64,000 bases of DNA from Streptomyces albiflavescens (GTDB lineage Bacteria; Actinomycetota; Actinomycetes; Streptomycetales; Streptomycetaceae). The notes under the pieces were generated by a model. It had not been told where the DNA came from. It did not search any database and was given only the letters and a program-made list of their open reading frames with translations. The stretch spans positions 124,001 through 188,000 of the forward strand of contig NZ_BMMM01000006.1 of assembly GCF_014645835.1 (NCBI RefSeq), in the 5' to 3' direction. Of the stretch, positions 51,339 to 59,833 are shown one piece after another. A program made the translations under genes and the position numbers. How positions within the stretch are numbered: the stretch's first letter is position 1; the number at the start of each line of letters is the position of its first letter.

Positions 51339-52700
51339 TCAGTCGACGAGCGCGTCCGGCTTGCCCTTGCTGCGCGGCCGGTCCTGGACCATCTTGCCCC
51401 AGACGATCATCCGGTACTTGCTGGTGAATTCCGGCGTGCAGGTGGTCAGTGTGATGTAGCGGCCCGGCTTGGTGAAAGTCGAACCCTTGGGTATCGGATC
51501 GAGCACGCTCGTGTTGCTCGGACTCGTCACCGGCAGAATCGACGTCATCTCGTAGACGTAGTAGTCGTCCTGCGTCTCGACCACGATCTCGTCGCCCGGC
51601 TTGAGCCGGTTGATGTACCGGAACGGTTCGCCGTGCGTGTTCCGATGCCCAGCGAGCCCGAAGTTGCCCGACTTGGCGTCCGGCATCGCGGTCTTGGTCG
51701 CGCCCTCGCCGTAATGGCCGACCATCCCGCGGTCGAGCACCTTCGTCTTGCTCGTGCCCTCCGCAATCGGCGCGACCACATCCAGCTTCGGGATGTGCAG
51801 AATGGCGAACCCCTGCCCGGGCGCGAAAGTCCCCGGGTTCCGCTTGCCGCTCGCCCAGTCCTGCTGGAGGTGGTGCGCGGCGCTGCCCGCCTGTTGATGC
51901 GCCCGCACATTCGACCACCACAGCTGGTAGGTCACGAACAGCAGCATCACCACGCCGGTGGTGATGAACACCTCGCCGACCACCCGGCTCACGATGACAC
52001 CCGCACTGGGCTTCCGCGCCCGCGCCGCCCGCCGGGCCTCCATACGACTCAGAGGCGCCTCAGCGGCCTTCTCCGCCGACTCCTGGGGCTCCTGCGACTC
52101 CTGGGGCTCCTGAGCTCCGCCGTGCCGCCCATGACGCCGTGCCGCCTTGCGTCGCGCCGCACGGCCCCCTGGCGCGGGCAAGGACCCGCTCCCGGCCGCA
52201 CTCCCAGCCACGCCCGTGGCGCTCCCGGCTATGCGGGGCGCTTCCGGGATCCGCAGCGCCACCGTCTCATCGTCCAACGGCAGGGGCGCGACGACGGATT
52301 CCTCGTAGGGAGCGGCGACCGGTTCCTCGTAGGGGACCGCCACCGGCTCCTCGAACGGCCGGGCGTACGTCTCCTCGTACGACGGCGCCGACTGCTGCAG
52401 CGGCTGCTGCACCTGTCGCGCGGGCTGCGGCTGCGGCTGCGGCTGCGGCTGCGGCTGCGCAGGGTCCTGCCCCGCATACCAGTCGCGGGCATAGCCCTCC
52501 GGGTCGTACCACTCCTCCTGCCGGCCGGTGGGCTGCTGCCCGGGCAGCGGATCCGTCAGCGGATCCGCGAGCCGCTCCACCGCCGCCTCGAAAGCACCCG
52601 CGCCCCCCAAGGCGCCCGCGCCCTCGAACGCGTCAGCGCCCCCGTACGCGGCCTCGCCGCCATAGGGGGAGCTGTCGCGCTCGGGGCGCAGCGCGGTCAC
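51339..52700 (-). CDS. srtE1: Class E sortase with long low-complexity N-terminus (SrtE1-like)
   Basis: 453 residues. About 220 cytoplasmic residues are disordered, including QPQPQPQPQPQP encoded by six GGCTGC copies and repeats of EEPVAVPYEEPVAAPYEE. A membrane helix (VVGEVFITTGVVMLLFVTYQLWW) and a sortase domain follow: LAGHRNTHGEPFRYINRLKPGDEI (His), LTTCTPEFTSKYRMIVWG (Cys, Arg). GTG 52700 overlaps the trpG/pabA stop (GTGA), so it is coupled to a metabolic gene. Confidence 0.9.
   Translation of the reverse strand: MTALRPERDSSPYGGEAAYGGADAFEGAGALGGAGAFEAAVERLADPLTDPLPGQQPTGRQEEWYDPEGYARDWYAGQDPAQPQPQPQPQPQPARQVQQPLQQSAPSYEETYARPFEEPVAVPYEEPVAAPYEESVVAPLPLDDETVALRIPEAPRIAGSATGVAGSAAGSGSLPAPGGRAARRKAARRHGRHGGAQEPQESQEPQESAEKAAEAPLSRMEARRAARARKPSAGVIVSRVVGEVFITTGVVMLLFVTYQLWWSNVRAHQQAGSAAHHLQQDWASGKRNPGTFAPGQGFAILHIPKLDVVAPIAEGTSKTKVLDRGMVGHYGEGATKTAMPDAKSGNFGLAGHRNTHGEPFRYINRLKPGDEIVVETQDDYYVYEMTSILPVTSPSNTSVLDPIPKGSTFTKPGRYITLTTCTPEFTSKYRMIVWGKMVQDRPRSKGKPDALVD
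52423..52458 (-). repeat. Hexanucleotide microsatellite in sortase gene
   Basis: Six perfect copies of GGCTGC coding Gln-Pro dipeptides on the minus strand. Confidence 0.9.
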
Positions 52701-53335
52701 GCCGTGGCCCTGCCCACCACCGGGGCGAGCCCCGCCGACCTCGCCACGGCCACCTTGTCGCCACACTCCATCAGCCAGTTGGCGAGCATCCGGTGCCCGT
52801 GCTCGGTCAGCACCGACTCGGGGTGGAACTGCACGCCCTCGACGGGAAGTTCACGGTGTCTGAGGCCCATGATGATTCCGTCGTGGGTGCGAGCCGTGAC
52901 CTCCAACTCGTCCGGGACGGTCTCCGGCTCGGCCGCCAGCGAGTGGTAGCGCGTGGCCGTGAACGGCGACGGCAGCCCCTCGAAGACGCCCTTCCCATGG
53001 TGCTCCACGAGCGAGGTCTTGCCGTGCAGCAACTCGGGCGCCCGGTCCACCACACCGCCGTACGCCACCTGCATCGACTGCATGCCGAGACAGACACCGA
53101 AGACAGGGACACCGGTCGCGGCACAGTGCCGGACCATCTCGATGCAGACCCCGGCCTGTTCGGGAGCGCCCGGGCCCGGCGACAGCAGCACCCCGTCGAA
53201 ACCGTCCTGGGCGTGCGCAGTCGACACCTCGTCGTTGCGCAGCACCTCGCACTCGGCGCCCAACTGGTACAGGTACTGCACCAGGTTGAAGACGAAGCTG
53301 TCGTAGTTGTCCACGACAAGAATGCGCGCGCTCAC
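52697..53335 (-). CDS. trpG: Anthranilate/aminodeoxychorismate synthase component II (glutamine amidotransferase)
   Basis: 212 residues. RILVVDNYDSFVFNLVQYLYQLGAECEVLRND, LLSPGPGAPEQAG, the nucleophile in GVFGVCLGMQSM-like sequence (VFGVCLGMQSM), and HPESVLTEHGHRMLANWL with the catalytic His/Glu. It supplies ammonia to component I for tryptophan or p-aminobenzoate synthesis; which one cannot be told, since no component I is nearby (pabA is the alternative name). GTG 53335 overlaps the preceding small gene's stop. The position next to pknB-type genes is conserved in actinobacteria. Confidence 0.92.
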   Translation of the reverse strand: MSARILVVDNYDSFVFNLVQYLYQLGAECEVLRNDEVSTAHAQDGFDGVLLSPGPGAPEQAGVCIEMVRHCAATGVPVFGVCLGMQSMQVAYGGVVDRAPELLHGKTSLVEHHGKGVFEGLPSPFTATRYHSLAAEPETVPDELEVTARTHDGIIMGLRHRELPVEGVQFHPESVLTEHGHRMLANWLMECGDKVAVARSAGLAPVVGRATA

Positions 53336-53493
53336 TGGTTGTCCACCGTCACGTCGTTGAAGGGAAGCAGTGGTTCGGCCCACGGGAAGACGTACTGGAA
53401 CAACACGTAGACCACCGCGAGGACCAGTACGAGTGAGACCAGCGCCCTCACCCATACATTCCCCGGCAGATGCCGCCAGATCCAGCCGTACAT
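53332..53493 (-). CDS. Small single-span membrane protein
   Basis: 53 residues: MYGWIWRHLPGNVWVRALVSLV then a hydrophobic helix VLAVVYVLFQYVFPW and a short acidic end. ATG 53493 follows GGAAGGGACGGC. It overlaps trpG (GTGA), which supports that it is translated. Function unknown. Confidence 0.75.
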   Translation of the reverse strand: MYGWIWRHLPGNVWVRALVSLVLVLAVVYVLFQYVFPWAEPLLPFNDVTVDNQ

Positions 53494-53566
53494 GCCGTCC
53501 CTTCCGTCGCACCACGGCACCGGAGCCACATCACACACCACCGGACTCATGCCGTACAGCACCAGA

Positions 53567-54280
53567 CTAACGGCGTAGAGCCTGCGGTTTCCCAGCCTCC
53601 ACAGGCTGCGTGGAATCAAGGTGCGCCCAGACGATCAGCCGATGGCTGTGCCCCCACTCCGGGTCGCACGTGGTCAGCGTGAGATAGCGGCCCGGCCGCG
53701 TGTACCCGGACTTACGTGGCACAGCGTCGATCACCTCAATGTCCGCGGGCACGGTTTTGTAAGGACCTTTGTCGATCCGGTACGTGAACCAGGTCGCCCC
53801 ATCGGTCAGCACCACCGCGTCACCCCGGCGCAGCTTCGGAAAGTCCTTGAAGGGATCGCCGTACGTGCGCCGGTGGCCGGCCACCGCGAAGTTCCCCGTC
53901 TGCCCCAGCTGGGCCGTGCCCCTGTAGTGGCCGAGCCCCTTCTTCAGGACGCTCGTGGCGGTGCCCTCCAGCACCGGCTTGTTCCACGTGAAACCAAGCC
54001 GCGGGATGTACATCACCGCGAAGGGCCCGCCGTATTTGTAAGGGGCGGGCGCCTTCGGACTCTCGGTGGCCGGAGCGGCCGTGCCACCCGCGGGCCCCTT
54101 CGACCCCTGCCCGACCGACCCCTTCGACCACTGCTTCTGCAGCACATCGATCTGGTGATCCATCGCGCTGTCGGCCTTCACACCCGTCCAGAACAGCACG
54201 TAGACCACGAAGAGCACGATCAGCGTGCCGACGGTGATGCACAGTTCACTGATCGTCCTGACGACCACTCGCACCGACAC
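53567..54280 (-). CDS. Class E sortase (third copy)
   Basis: 237 residues. Membrane helix (TISELCITVGTLIVLFVVYVLFW), a short Gly/Ala/Pro linker, sortase domain with VAGHRRTYGDPFKDFPKLRRGDA (His) and LTTCDPEWGHSHRLIVWAHL (Cys, Arg). The GTG start at 54280 follows GGGGGGACCTT. A parS-like site lies inside the gene (53981-53994). Substrates unknown; divergent from the other two in the linker region. Confidence 0.9.
   Translation of the reverse strand: MSVRVVVRTISELCITVGTLIVLFVVYVLFWTGVKADSAMDHQIDVLQKQWSKGSVGQGSKGPAGGTAAPATESPKAPAPYKYGGPFAVMYIPRLGFTWNKPVLEGTATSVLKKGLGHYRGTAQLGQTGNFAVAGHRRTYGDPFKDFPKLRRGDAVVLTDGATWFTYRIDKGPYKTVPADIEVIDAVPRKSGYTRPGRYLTLTTCDPEWGHSHRLIVWAHLDSTQPVEAGKPQALRR
53981..53994. 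other. parS: parS-like site inside a sortase gene
   Basis: GTTCCACGTGAAAC: one change from the perfect GTTTCACGTGAAAC, within the coding sequence of the third sortase. Confidence 0.6.
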
Positions 54281-54308
54281 AAGGTCCCCCCAGCGGCAGC
54301 TGCTTCAG

Positions 54309-55088
54309 CTACTCCACAGGCTTCGCGTAGTGGAGATCCACTGTGCCCGAGTAGCCAGGAAGAGTCACCGTCCCGTCCTTCTCGACTTTCCAGCCGAGCC
54401 CGTAGACGTTGACGTACACCATGTAGTTCTGGATCGCCTTGGAGGCAGCGAGGGCATCCTGAAGCTTCTGCGGGTCACCGACTGCGGTGATCTTGTACGG
54501 AGGTGAGTACACCCGGCCCTGAAGGATCAGGGTGTTGCCGACGCAGCGCACCGCGCTCGTGGAGATCAGCCGCTGATCCATCACCTTGATGCCCTTCGCA
54601 CCGCCCAGCCACAGGGCATTCACCACCGCCTGCAGATCCTGCTGGTGAATGACCAGGTAGTCGGGCTGCGGCTCCGGGTAACCGGGCAGCTTGGCCGTGG
54701 CATTCGGCGGGGCGTCGTTGAGCGTGACCGTGACGGCCTCGCCCTTGAGCTTCTGAGTACCGGCGTTCTCCTCCAAAGCGGCGAGCTTGGCGTCCTCGGC
54801 CTTGCTGCTGCCGTCCTCCCGCCCGGCGAGGGCGTCGACGTCGTCGCGCAGGGCGCCGTTGGACTCGTCCAACGACGCGTTCTTGTGGCTGCGCTCCTGG
54901 ATCAGGTCGGAGAGCTTCAGCAAGGACGTGTCCGTGCGGATATTGGTGCCCTTGGCCGTATTGAAGCTGGTGAAGAAAATCAGGCCTGCGAGAGCGAACA
55001 CGGCTGCGGTCAGCACGCGTATGGGCCGGAAACGGCGCGTACCGGCAGGACTGGAACCCGTCCCTGGGGTGTCGGCAGAATTGCTCAA
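54309..55088 (-). CDS. DUF881 family membrane-anchored protein
   Basis: 259 residues. Membrane helix (VLTAAVFALAGLIFFTSF), coiled coil (SLLKLSDLIQERSHKNASLDESNGALRDDVDAL), then the DUF881 domain (LKGEAVTVTLNDAPPNA, VIHQQDLQAVVNALWLGGAKGIKVMDQRLISTSAVRCVGNTLILQGRVYSPPYKITAVGDPQKLQDAL). TTG 55088 with AGGAG upstream. The position beside crgA is conserved in actinobacteria; a division or cell-wall role is suspected but not shown. Confidence 0.9.
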   Translation of the reverse strand: MSNSADTPGTGSSPAGTRRFRPIRVLTAAVFALAGLIFFTSFNTAKGTNIRTDTSLLKLSDLIQERSHKNASLDESNGALRDDVDALAGREDGSSKAEDAKLAALEENAGTQKLKGEAVTVTLNDAPPNATAKLPGYPEPQPDYLVIHQQDLQAVVNALWLGGAKGIKVMDQRLISTSAVRCVGNTLILQGRVYSPPYKITAVGDPQKLQDALAASKAIQNYMVYVNVYGLGWKVEKDGTVTLPGYSGTVDLHYAKPVE

Positions 55089-55230
55089 CGTACCCTTATC
55101 TCCTTCGGCGCCGCGGAAGCACTACGCTAACGGACGCCCGGGGGAGCGCTCAGTGTCCCCTTGTACGCTGCCCCGGAGCCCGCCCCAGTTCCCTGCGCGG
55201 CCACGCAGCGCATCGACAGGAGAGACCCTC

Positions 55231-55485
55231 GTGCCGAAGTCACGTATCCGCAAGAAGGCCGACTACACGCCGCCGCCGGCGAAGCAGGCGACCAACATCA
55301 AGCTGACCAGCCGCGGCTGGGTCGCACCGGTCATGCTGGCCATGTTCCTGATCGGCCTCGCCTGGATCGTCGTCTTCTACGTGACGGACGGATCCCTGCC
55401 GATCGACGCCCTCGACAACTGGAACATCGTCGTCGGCTTCGGCTTCATCGCGGCGGGGTTCGGCGTCTCCACACAGTGGAAGTAA
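55231..55485 (+). CDS. crgA: Cell division protein CrgA
   Basis: 84 residues, two membrane helices (WVAPVMLAMFLIGLAWIVVFYVT and WNIVVGFGFIAAGFGVSTQWK) with the basic N-terminus PKSRIRKKADYTPPP typical of CrgA. It coordinates septation with growth by interacting with FtsZ-ring and PBP proteins. GTG 55231 follows AGGAG. Confidence 0.95.
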   Translation: MPKSRIRKKADYTPPPAKQATNIKLTSRGWVAPVMLAMFLIGLAWIVVFYVTDGSLPIDALDNWNIVVGFGFIAAGFGVSTQWK

Positions 55486-55839
55486 CGCTTCCCGAGGTGT
55501 CCCGGCCACTCCGGCCTGCAGCTCTGCCCACGGTTATCCACTGAGTTATCCACAGCAGTTTTCCACAGGTGGAAAAGAAAGACGATCTGTGGATAACTCA
55601 TCAGCGGTTGACGCCGGTGTGACTGACCTACCGGGATCCGTAAACCTGTTCGCCCCCTGTCCGACCTGGGAAAACTCGGGTCAGCGACAGGGGGCACAGC
55701 TGTTCCCGCACAGCGTGCACAAGATCCGCCACGATCTGTGGACAACATCGGTTGCTCAGGTGATCGGGGCGCTCCCTCAGCTGAGCTGTGGGCATCCCCA
55801 GGCGAGCTGTGGGCATCCCCAGGTGAGCCGGGGACTTCC
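55486..55839. other. Intergenic region with five DnaA-box-like sequences
   Basis: No gene. TTATCCACT 55534-55542, TTATCCACA 55546-55554, TTTTCCACA 55559-55567, TGTGGATAA 55588-55596 (reverse of TTATCCACA) and TGTGGACAA 55737-55745 (reverse of TTGTCCACA, the usual Streptomyces box). Also GAGCTGTGGGCATCCCCAGG repeated near 55785 and 55803. Confidence 0.7.
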
Positions 55840-56748
55840 TCAGGTGAGCTGAGCCGTCCTGACCAGCGTCGCGACCACCACGGCGACCAGGACCAGGGCA
55901 CTCACCCCGTACTGAGTGAGGTTCCGGCGTTTGCGCGGTGCGTGGACCATCGCGTAGCCGACGAGGACGCCGCCGATGAGGCCGCCGATATGGGCCTGCC
56001 AGGCGATGTTGAATCCCGGGCTGAAGGTGAAGATCAGGTTGATCACCAGCAGGGCGATGACCGGGCGCATGTCGTAGTTGAGCCGGCGCATGAGGACGGC
56101 GGTTGCGCCGAAGAGGCCGAAGATGGCGCCGGAGGCGCCGAGCGACGGCTGGTTGGGCGCGGCGAGGAGGTAGCTGAGCGCGCTGCCCGCGAGGCCCGAG
56201 ACGAAGTAGAGGGTGAGGTAGCGGGCGCGGCCGAGGGCGGCCTCAAGGGGGCCGCCGATCCACCACAGGCTGAGCATGTTGAACAGGATGTGGATGTAGC
56301 TGCCGTGCAGGAACATCGACGTCAGCATTCGGTACCACTGGCCGTCGGCGACGCCCTGCCACTGGCCGGAGAGCACGGCGTGCCCGAAGAGATCGAAGCG
56401 GTCGGTGAAGGCGTTCCCGACCGACAGTTGCACCAGGTAGATGGCGAGGTTGATGCCGATCAGGATCTTGGTGACGAGCCGGGTGTCCGCGGTGACGGTG
56501 CCGCCCGCGAGGGTGCGGGGCTGGGTGGCCGCCGGGGAGTGGCCGGTGCCGGAGCCGCTGCGCACGCAGTCGGGGCACTGGAAGCCGACGGAGGCGCTGA
56601 CCATGCATTCGGGGCAGATCGGGCGCTCGCAGCGGGTGCAGCGGATGCCGGTCTCGCGGTCCGGGTGCCGGTAGCAGGTGGGCAGGCTTCGGGCGTCCCG
56701 CGGTCCCTGATCCCGCGGGTCCTGTGGGCTGCCTGGCGCCTGGTCCAT
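55840..56748 (-). CDS. Rhomboid-family intramembrane serine protease
   Basis: 302 residues. N-terminal zinc-ribbon-like segment with CYRHPDRETGIRCTRCERPICPECM and CPDC, then six membrane helices. Catalytic Ser in PSLGASGAIFGLFGA (GxSG) and His in NIAWQAHIGGLIGGVLVGYAM; HGSYIHILFNMLSLWWIGG in the first loop supports activity. It cleaves membrane proteins in or near the bilayer; substrates unknown. ATG 56748 follows GAGGGGACCCC. Confidence 0.92.
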   Translation of the reverse strand: MDQAPGSPQDPRDQGPRDARSLPTCYRHPDRETGIRCTRCERPICPECMVSASVGFQCPDCVRSGSGTGHSPAATQPRTLAGGTVTADTRLVTKILIGINLAIYLVQLSVGNAFTDRFDLFGHAVLSGQWQGVADGQWYRMLTSMFLHGSYIHILFNMLSLWWIGGPLEAALGRARYLTLYFVSGLAGSALSYLLAAPNQPSLGASGAIFGLFGATAVLMRRLNYDMRPVIALLVINLIFTFSPGFNIAWQAHIGGLIGGVLVGYAMVHAPRKRRNLTQYGVSALVLVAVVVATLVRTAQLT

Positions 56749-56814
56749 GGGGTCCCCTCAATCTCCGTACGACGGCTCGCGAGCGGGCACACCGGGTCCG
56801 TGTGCGCAACGCAC

Positions 56815-56846
56815 CGCCCCGTCCATCCTTACGGATGAACGGGGCG
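56815..56846 (-). terminator. Terminator after ppiA
   Basis: CGCCCCGTCCATCC / GGATGAACGGGGCG with a TTAC loop and one mismatch, 60 bases past the ppiA stop. Confidence 0.7.
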
Positions 56847-56906
56847 TTTGGTTCCCTGCGGGAGCCTTCGGACTCGGTGGTGTCGAGCCGCGGCGTGCCG
56901 TTGGGC

Positions 56907-57440
56907 TCAGCCTTCGCGGGTCTCGACGACGACGGACTGGATGACGACGTCGTTGACCGGGCGGTCGGTGCGCGGGTTGGTCTGGGTGCTCGCGATGGCG
57001 TCCACGACCTTCTGGCTGGCCGGGTTGGCGACCTCGCCGAAGATGGTGTGCTTGCGGGTCAGCCAGGCCGTCGGGGAGACGGTGATAAAGAACTGCGAGC
57101 CGTTGGTGGCCGGGCCGGCGTTGGCCATGGCCAGCAGGTACGGCTTGTCGAAGGCGAGGTCCGGGTGGAACTCGTCCTCGAACTGGTAGCCGGGTCCGCC
57201 GGTGCCGTTGCCCAGCGGGTCACCGCCCTGGATCATGAAGCCGCTGATCACCCGGTGGAAGACCGTGCCGTCGTAGAGCTTGTCCGTGGACTGCACACCC
57301 GTTTCCGGGTTGACCCACTCACGCTCGCCCTTGGCGAGTTCGACGAAGTTCCGGACCGTCTTGGGCGCGTGGTTCGGCAGAAGCCGGACTTCGATGTCGC
57401 CTTGGTTGGTCTTCAGGGTGGCGTAGAGCTGCTCAGCCAC
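56907..57440 (-). CDS. ppiA: Peptidyl-prolyl cis-trans isomerase (cyclophilin)
   Basis: 177 residues. Cyclophilin fold with VFHRVISGFMIQGGDPLGNGTGGPGYQFEDEF (catalytic Arg), LLAMANAGPATNGSQFFITVSPTAWLTRKHTIFGEV. It assists protein folding in the cytoplasm; there is no signal peptide. The GTG start at 57440 follows GGAAGGCAGATC. Conserved oriC-region gene. Confidence 0.95.
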   Translation of the reverse strand: MAEQLYATLKTNQGDIEVRLLPNHAPKTVRNFVELAKGEREWVNPETGVQSTDKLYDGTVFHRVISGFMIQGGDPLGNGTGGPGYQFEDEFHPDLAFDKPYLLAMANAGPATNGSQFFITVSPTAWLTRKHTIFGEVANPASQKVVDAIASTQTNPRTDRPVNDVVIQSVVVETREG

Positions 57441-57833
57441 GATCTGCCTTCCGTTGCCTTCTTTTGACTCCCCGATCCTCGCACGGACGGGGCCGCTCGT
57501 CGCCCGGCCACCACCTCTGGGCGGGCATCCGTGGGTCGCGGCTTCAGAAATCCGGGTGAGTCCCCTCGGGACTGGGGCGCGTCGCGTCGTTCCGTGGCAT
57601 TGTCGACGACAAGCTCCCGTTGCCCCGTATTAATCCGCTATTGCACGTGATCGACACCCGGCCGGGTCTGGCTCCGGTGTCACCCGTAGTCAGTACGCGT
57701 GACCCGGATGCCCGTCCTCACATGCCCCGGACCTCGTGGGCGGGCATGATCCCGATAAGGGTGGAAAGGTGAACTGTGTGTCATTGGGGGTACCCGAACC
57801 CCCGACGTACGCCACCGAGGAGGAGGAAAACCC
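57441..57833. other. Intergenic region between ppiA and the DUF5324 gene
   Basis: 393 bases, divergent promoters expected. TTGTCGACGACAA near 57600 and GGGGGT-ACCCGA-ACCCCC at 57785-57802 are small dyads. Nothing coding is seen. Confidence 0.5.
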
Positions 57834-58535
57834 GTGACCCGCATCGACAGCGTGCGCGCCGCGACCGGCTCGGCGAAGGACAGCGTGCTGCACGCCGCGG
57901 AAGTGGTGGCGCCTTACGCCGACACGGCCAAGGACAGGGCCTCGCACTATGCGCAAGAGGCACGCGTACGGCTCGCGCCGAAGGTGTCGCAGGCCGCCGA
58001 ACAGGCCCGCGTGCAGTACGACGCCCATCTGGCGCCGCGCCTTGAGCAGGCCCGTACCCATGTGCCGCCGAAGGTGGACCAGGCCGCCCAGGAGGCCGCC
58101 ATCCGTACGCGCAGGGCGGCTCGTCAGGCCGCCGACTATTCCAGGCCAAGGATCGAGCAGGCGGTGGCCGCGACCCAGCCTGTTCGGGAGGAGGCCGCCT
58201 CGCGCGGTGTGGCGGCGCTGGCGGCGCTGCGCGGCCAGGTCTCGCCGAAGGAGATCGAGAAGCTGGTCCGTAAGCATGAGCGGCGGGCGAGGGTCGGCCG
58301 TGTCACCAAGGGACTGGCCATCGTGGGGATTGTGGCGGCCGGCGCCTTCGCCGCCTGGAAGTGGTGGGACAAACAGGCCAATCCCGACTGGCTGGTCGAG
58401 CCGCCCGCCGCGACCGAGGTTCCGGCAAGCGATCGCCTGAGGTCGGTCGACGGCAGCGGCCAGCCTGATCTGGACCCCGAGGTCCAGGCCAAGGAGGCCG
58501 AGGAGCAGGCGGCGGACCGCGACGACCGCCGCTGA
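57834..58535 (+). CDS. DUF5324 family protein
   Basis: 233 residues. Ala/Gln/Arg-rich helical protein: VTRIDSVRAATGSAKDSVLHAAEVVAPYADTAKDRASHYAQEARVRLAPKVSQAAEQARVQYDAHL is an apolipoprotein-like amphipathic array. A single membrane helix (GLAIVGIVAAGAFAAWKWW) is near the C-terminus, with an acidic tail. GTG 57834 follows AGGAGGAGG. Streptomyces-specific family; role unknown. Confidence 0.85.
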   Translation: MTRIDSVRAATGSAKDSVLHAAEVVAPYADTAKDRASHYAQEARVRLAPKVSQAAEQARVQYDAHLAPRLEQARTHVPPKVDQAAQEAAIRTRRAARQAADYSRPRIEQAVAATQPVREEAASRGVAALAALRGQVSPKEIEKLVRKHERRARVGRVTKGLAIVGIVAAGAFAAWKWWDKQANPDWLVEPPAATEVPASDRLRSVDGSGQPDLDPEVQAKEAEEQAADRDDRR

Positions 58536-58556
58536 TCGCGACCTGACTCAACAGCG

Positions 58557-58593
58557 CTGTGGGGCAGAAGACTTGAGAGTCTTCTGCCCCACA
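58557..58593 (+). terminator. Terminator after DUF5324 gene
   Basis: CTGTGGGGCAGAAGACT TGAG AGTCTTCTGCCCCACAG, perfect 17-bp arms, followed by CGCTGTTT. A parS-like site follows at once. Confidence 0.85.
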
Positions 58594-58598
58594 GCGCT

Positions 58599-58612
58599 GT
58601 TTCACGTGGAAC
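58599..58612. other. parS: parS-like site
   Basis: GTTTCACGTGGAAC, one change from the perfect Streptomyces motif, directly after the DUF5324 terminator. Confidence 0.7.
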
Positions 58613-59030
58613 AGGCGTGAGACCGGCACGCGTCCGCCGATGAGGCAGATTTACGCATAGTGTCCGCGATGACGTTTGCAACGGCCTTCGTGTGCAGTAT
58701 CCGTGCAGATCTTGTTGACGGAGTGTGATGTTCCGATTACGCCCGCTCATCCACGCCAGCTCACGCAAGGCTCCCGCACCGAGCGGTGCCCCCACACGTA
58801 CCACTTCGATCACCGGCGCGGCGGATGCACAGGCGTCACTCCCCGCTCCCATTTGCGCAAAGAACTGCAATGCCTGCAAAGCCCCGCCTGTGACACACGT
58901 CACTGTCGATCCTCGCGTCGCCCCGGTCGCTGCCCCACGGCCACCCGAACCGGGACCGCCGAGGGAAGAAAGTGGGACATACAAAAACCGGCCAGGTCGC
59001 CGCGAGGGGCGCCTGACCGGTCCGAGGTGT
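58613..59030. other. Region between parS-like site and tRNA-Ala; doubtful small frame
   Basis: A plus-strand frame from ATG 58728 to 59039 would encode about 103 residues with one CAKNCNACK cluster. It runs through the tRNA terminator and into the tRNA 3' end, and there is no good ribosome site, so I do not call it a gene. The terminator of tRNA-Ala is at 58989-59021. Confidence 0.4.
58989..59021 (-). terminator. Terminator of tRNA-Ala
   Basis: CCGGTCAGG / CCTGGCCGG arms with one wobble, followed by TTTTTG on the minus strand, 10 bases past the tRNA. Confidence 0.75.
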
Positions 59031-59103
59031 GGAGCCTAGGGGAGTCGAACCCCTGACATCTGCCATGCAAAGACAGCGCTCTACCAACTGAGCTAAGGCC
59101 CCG
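59031..59103 (-). tRNA. tRNA-Ala (anticodon TGC)
   Basis: 73 nt. Acceptor GGGGCCT/AGGCTCC, discriminator A, D-arm AGCTCAGTTGGTAGAGC, anticodon arm CTGTC-TTTGCAT-GGCAG reading TGC, T-arm AGGGG-TTCGACT-CCCCT. CCA not encoded. Position near ppiA and gyrA is conserved. Confidence 0.96.
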
Positions 59104-59284
59104 GGAGAGGAGCGTCCGGCCGCAGAAAACTCCTGCCGACGGGCGCCGCAGACCAGAGTACCGGGTCACCCCCGGGATCTCGCAAAAAGATTGGGGGTCC
59201 CCGTGGACGACCACTCTCCGTAAGATGCTCGTCGTGGTTCGCGACAGCGAACCGCGGTATTTGGGGAAGCGATGGGGAGACGCA

Positions 59285-59833
59285 ATGGACGCCGCACAGC
59301 AGGAAGCAACCGCAAGAGCCCGGGAGCTGCAGCGGAACTGGTACGGGGAGCCGTTGGGGGCGCTCTTCCGTAGGCTCATCGACGACCTGGGTCTCAACCA
59401 GGCGCGTCTTGCCGGGGTGCTGGGCCTGTCCGCGCCCATGCTGTCGCAGCTGATGAGCGGTCAGCGCGCCAAGATCGGCAACCCCGCGGTGGTCCAGCGT
59501 GTGCAGCTGCTGCAGGACCTGGCGGGGCAGGTCGCGGACGGCAGCGTCAGCGCCGTCGAGGCGACCGAGCGTATGGACGAGATCAAGAAGTCGCAGGGGG
59601 GATCGGTGCTCAGCAACACCACGCAGTCGACGACCAGTTCGGGCGCGCCGACGGTCAAGCGAGTGGTCCGGGAGATTCAGTCGCTGCTGCGCTCAGTGGC
59701 CGCCGCCGGGGACATCATCGAGGCGGCGGACACCCTCGCCCCGACCCACCCGGAACTGGCAGAGTTCCTCCGGGTGTACGGCGCCGGCCGTACCTCCGAC
59801 GCGGTCGCGCACTACCAGTCCCACCAGAGCTGA
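59285..59833 (+). CDS. XRE-family helix-turn-helix regulator
   Basis: 182 residues. HTH: ALFRRLIDDLGLNQARLAGVLGLSAPMLSQLMSGQRAKIGNPAVVQRVQLL. The C-terminus (VKRVVREIQSLLRSVAAAGDIIEAADTLAPTHPELAEFLRVYGAGRTSDAVAHY) is a helical domain. ATG 59285 follows GGGGAG. It is followed by a kinase gene 130 bases on; co-regulation is possible. Targets unknown. Confidence 0.88.
   Translation: MDAAQQEATARARELQRNWYGEPLGALFRRLIDDLGLNQARLAGVLGLSAPMLSQLMSGQRAKIGNPAVVQRVQLLQDLAGQVADGSVSAVEATERMDEIKKSQGGSVLSNTTQSTTSSGAPTVKRVVREIQSLLRSVAAAGDIIEAADTLAPTHPELAEFLRVYGAGRTSDAVAHYQSHQS

Noticed and set aside
58728..59039. Possible 103-residue gene before tRNA-Ala
   Set aside because: Runs through the tRNA terminator and into the tRNA end, and no ribosome site precedes it.
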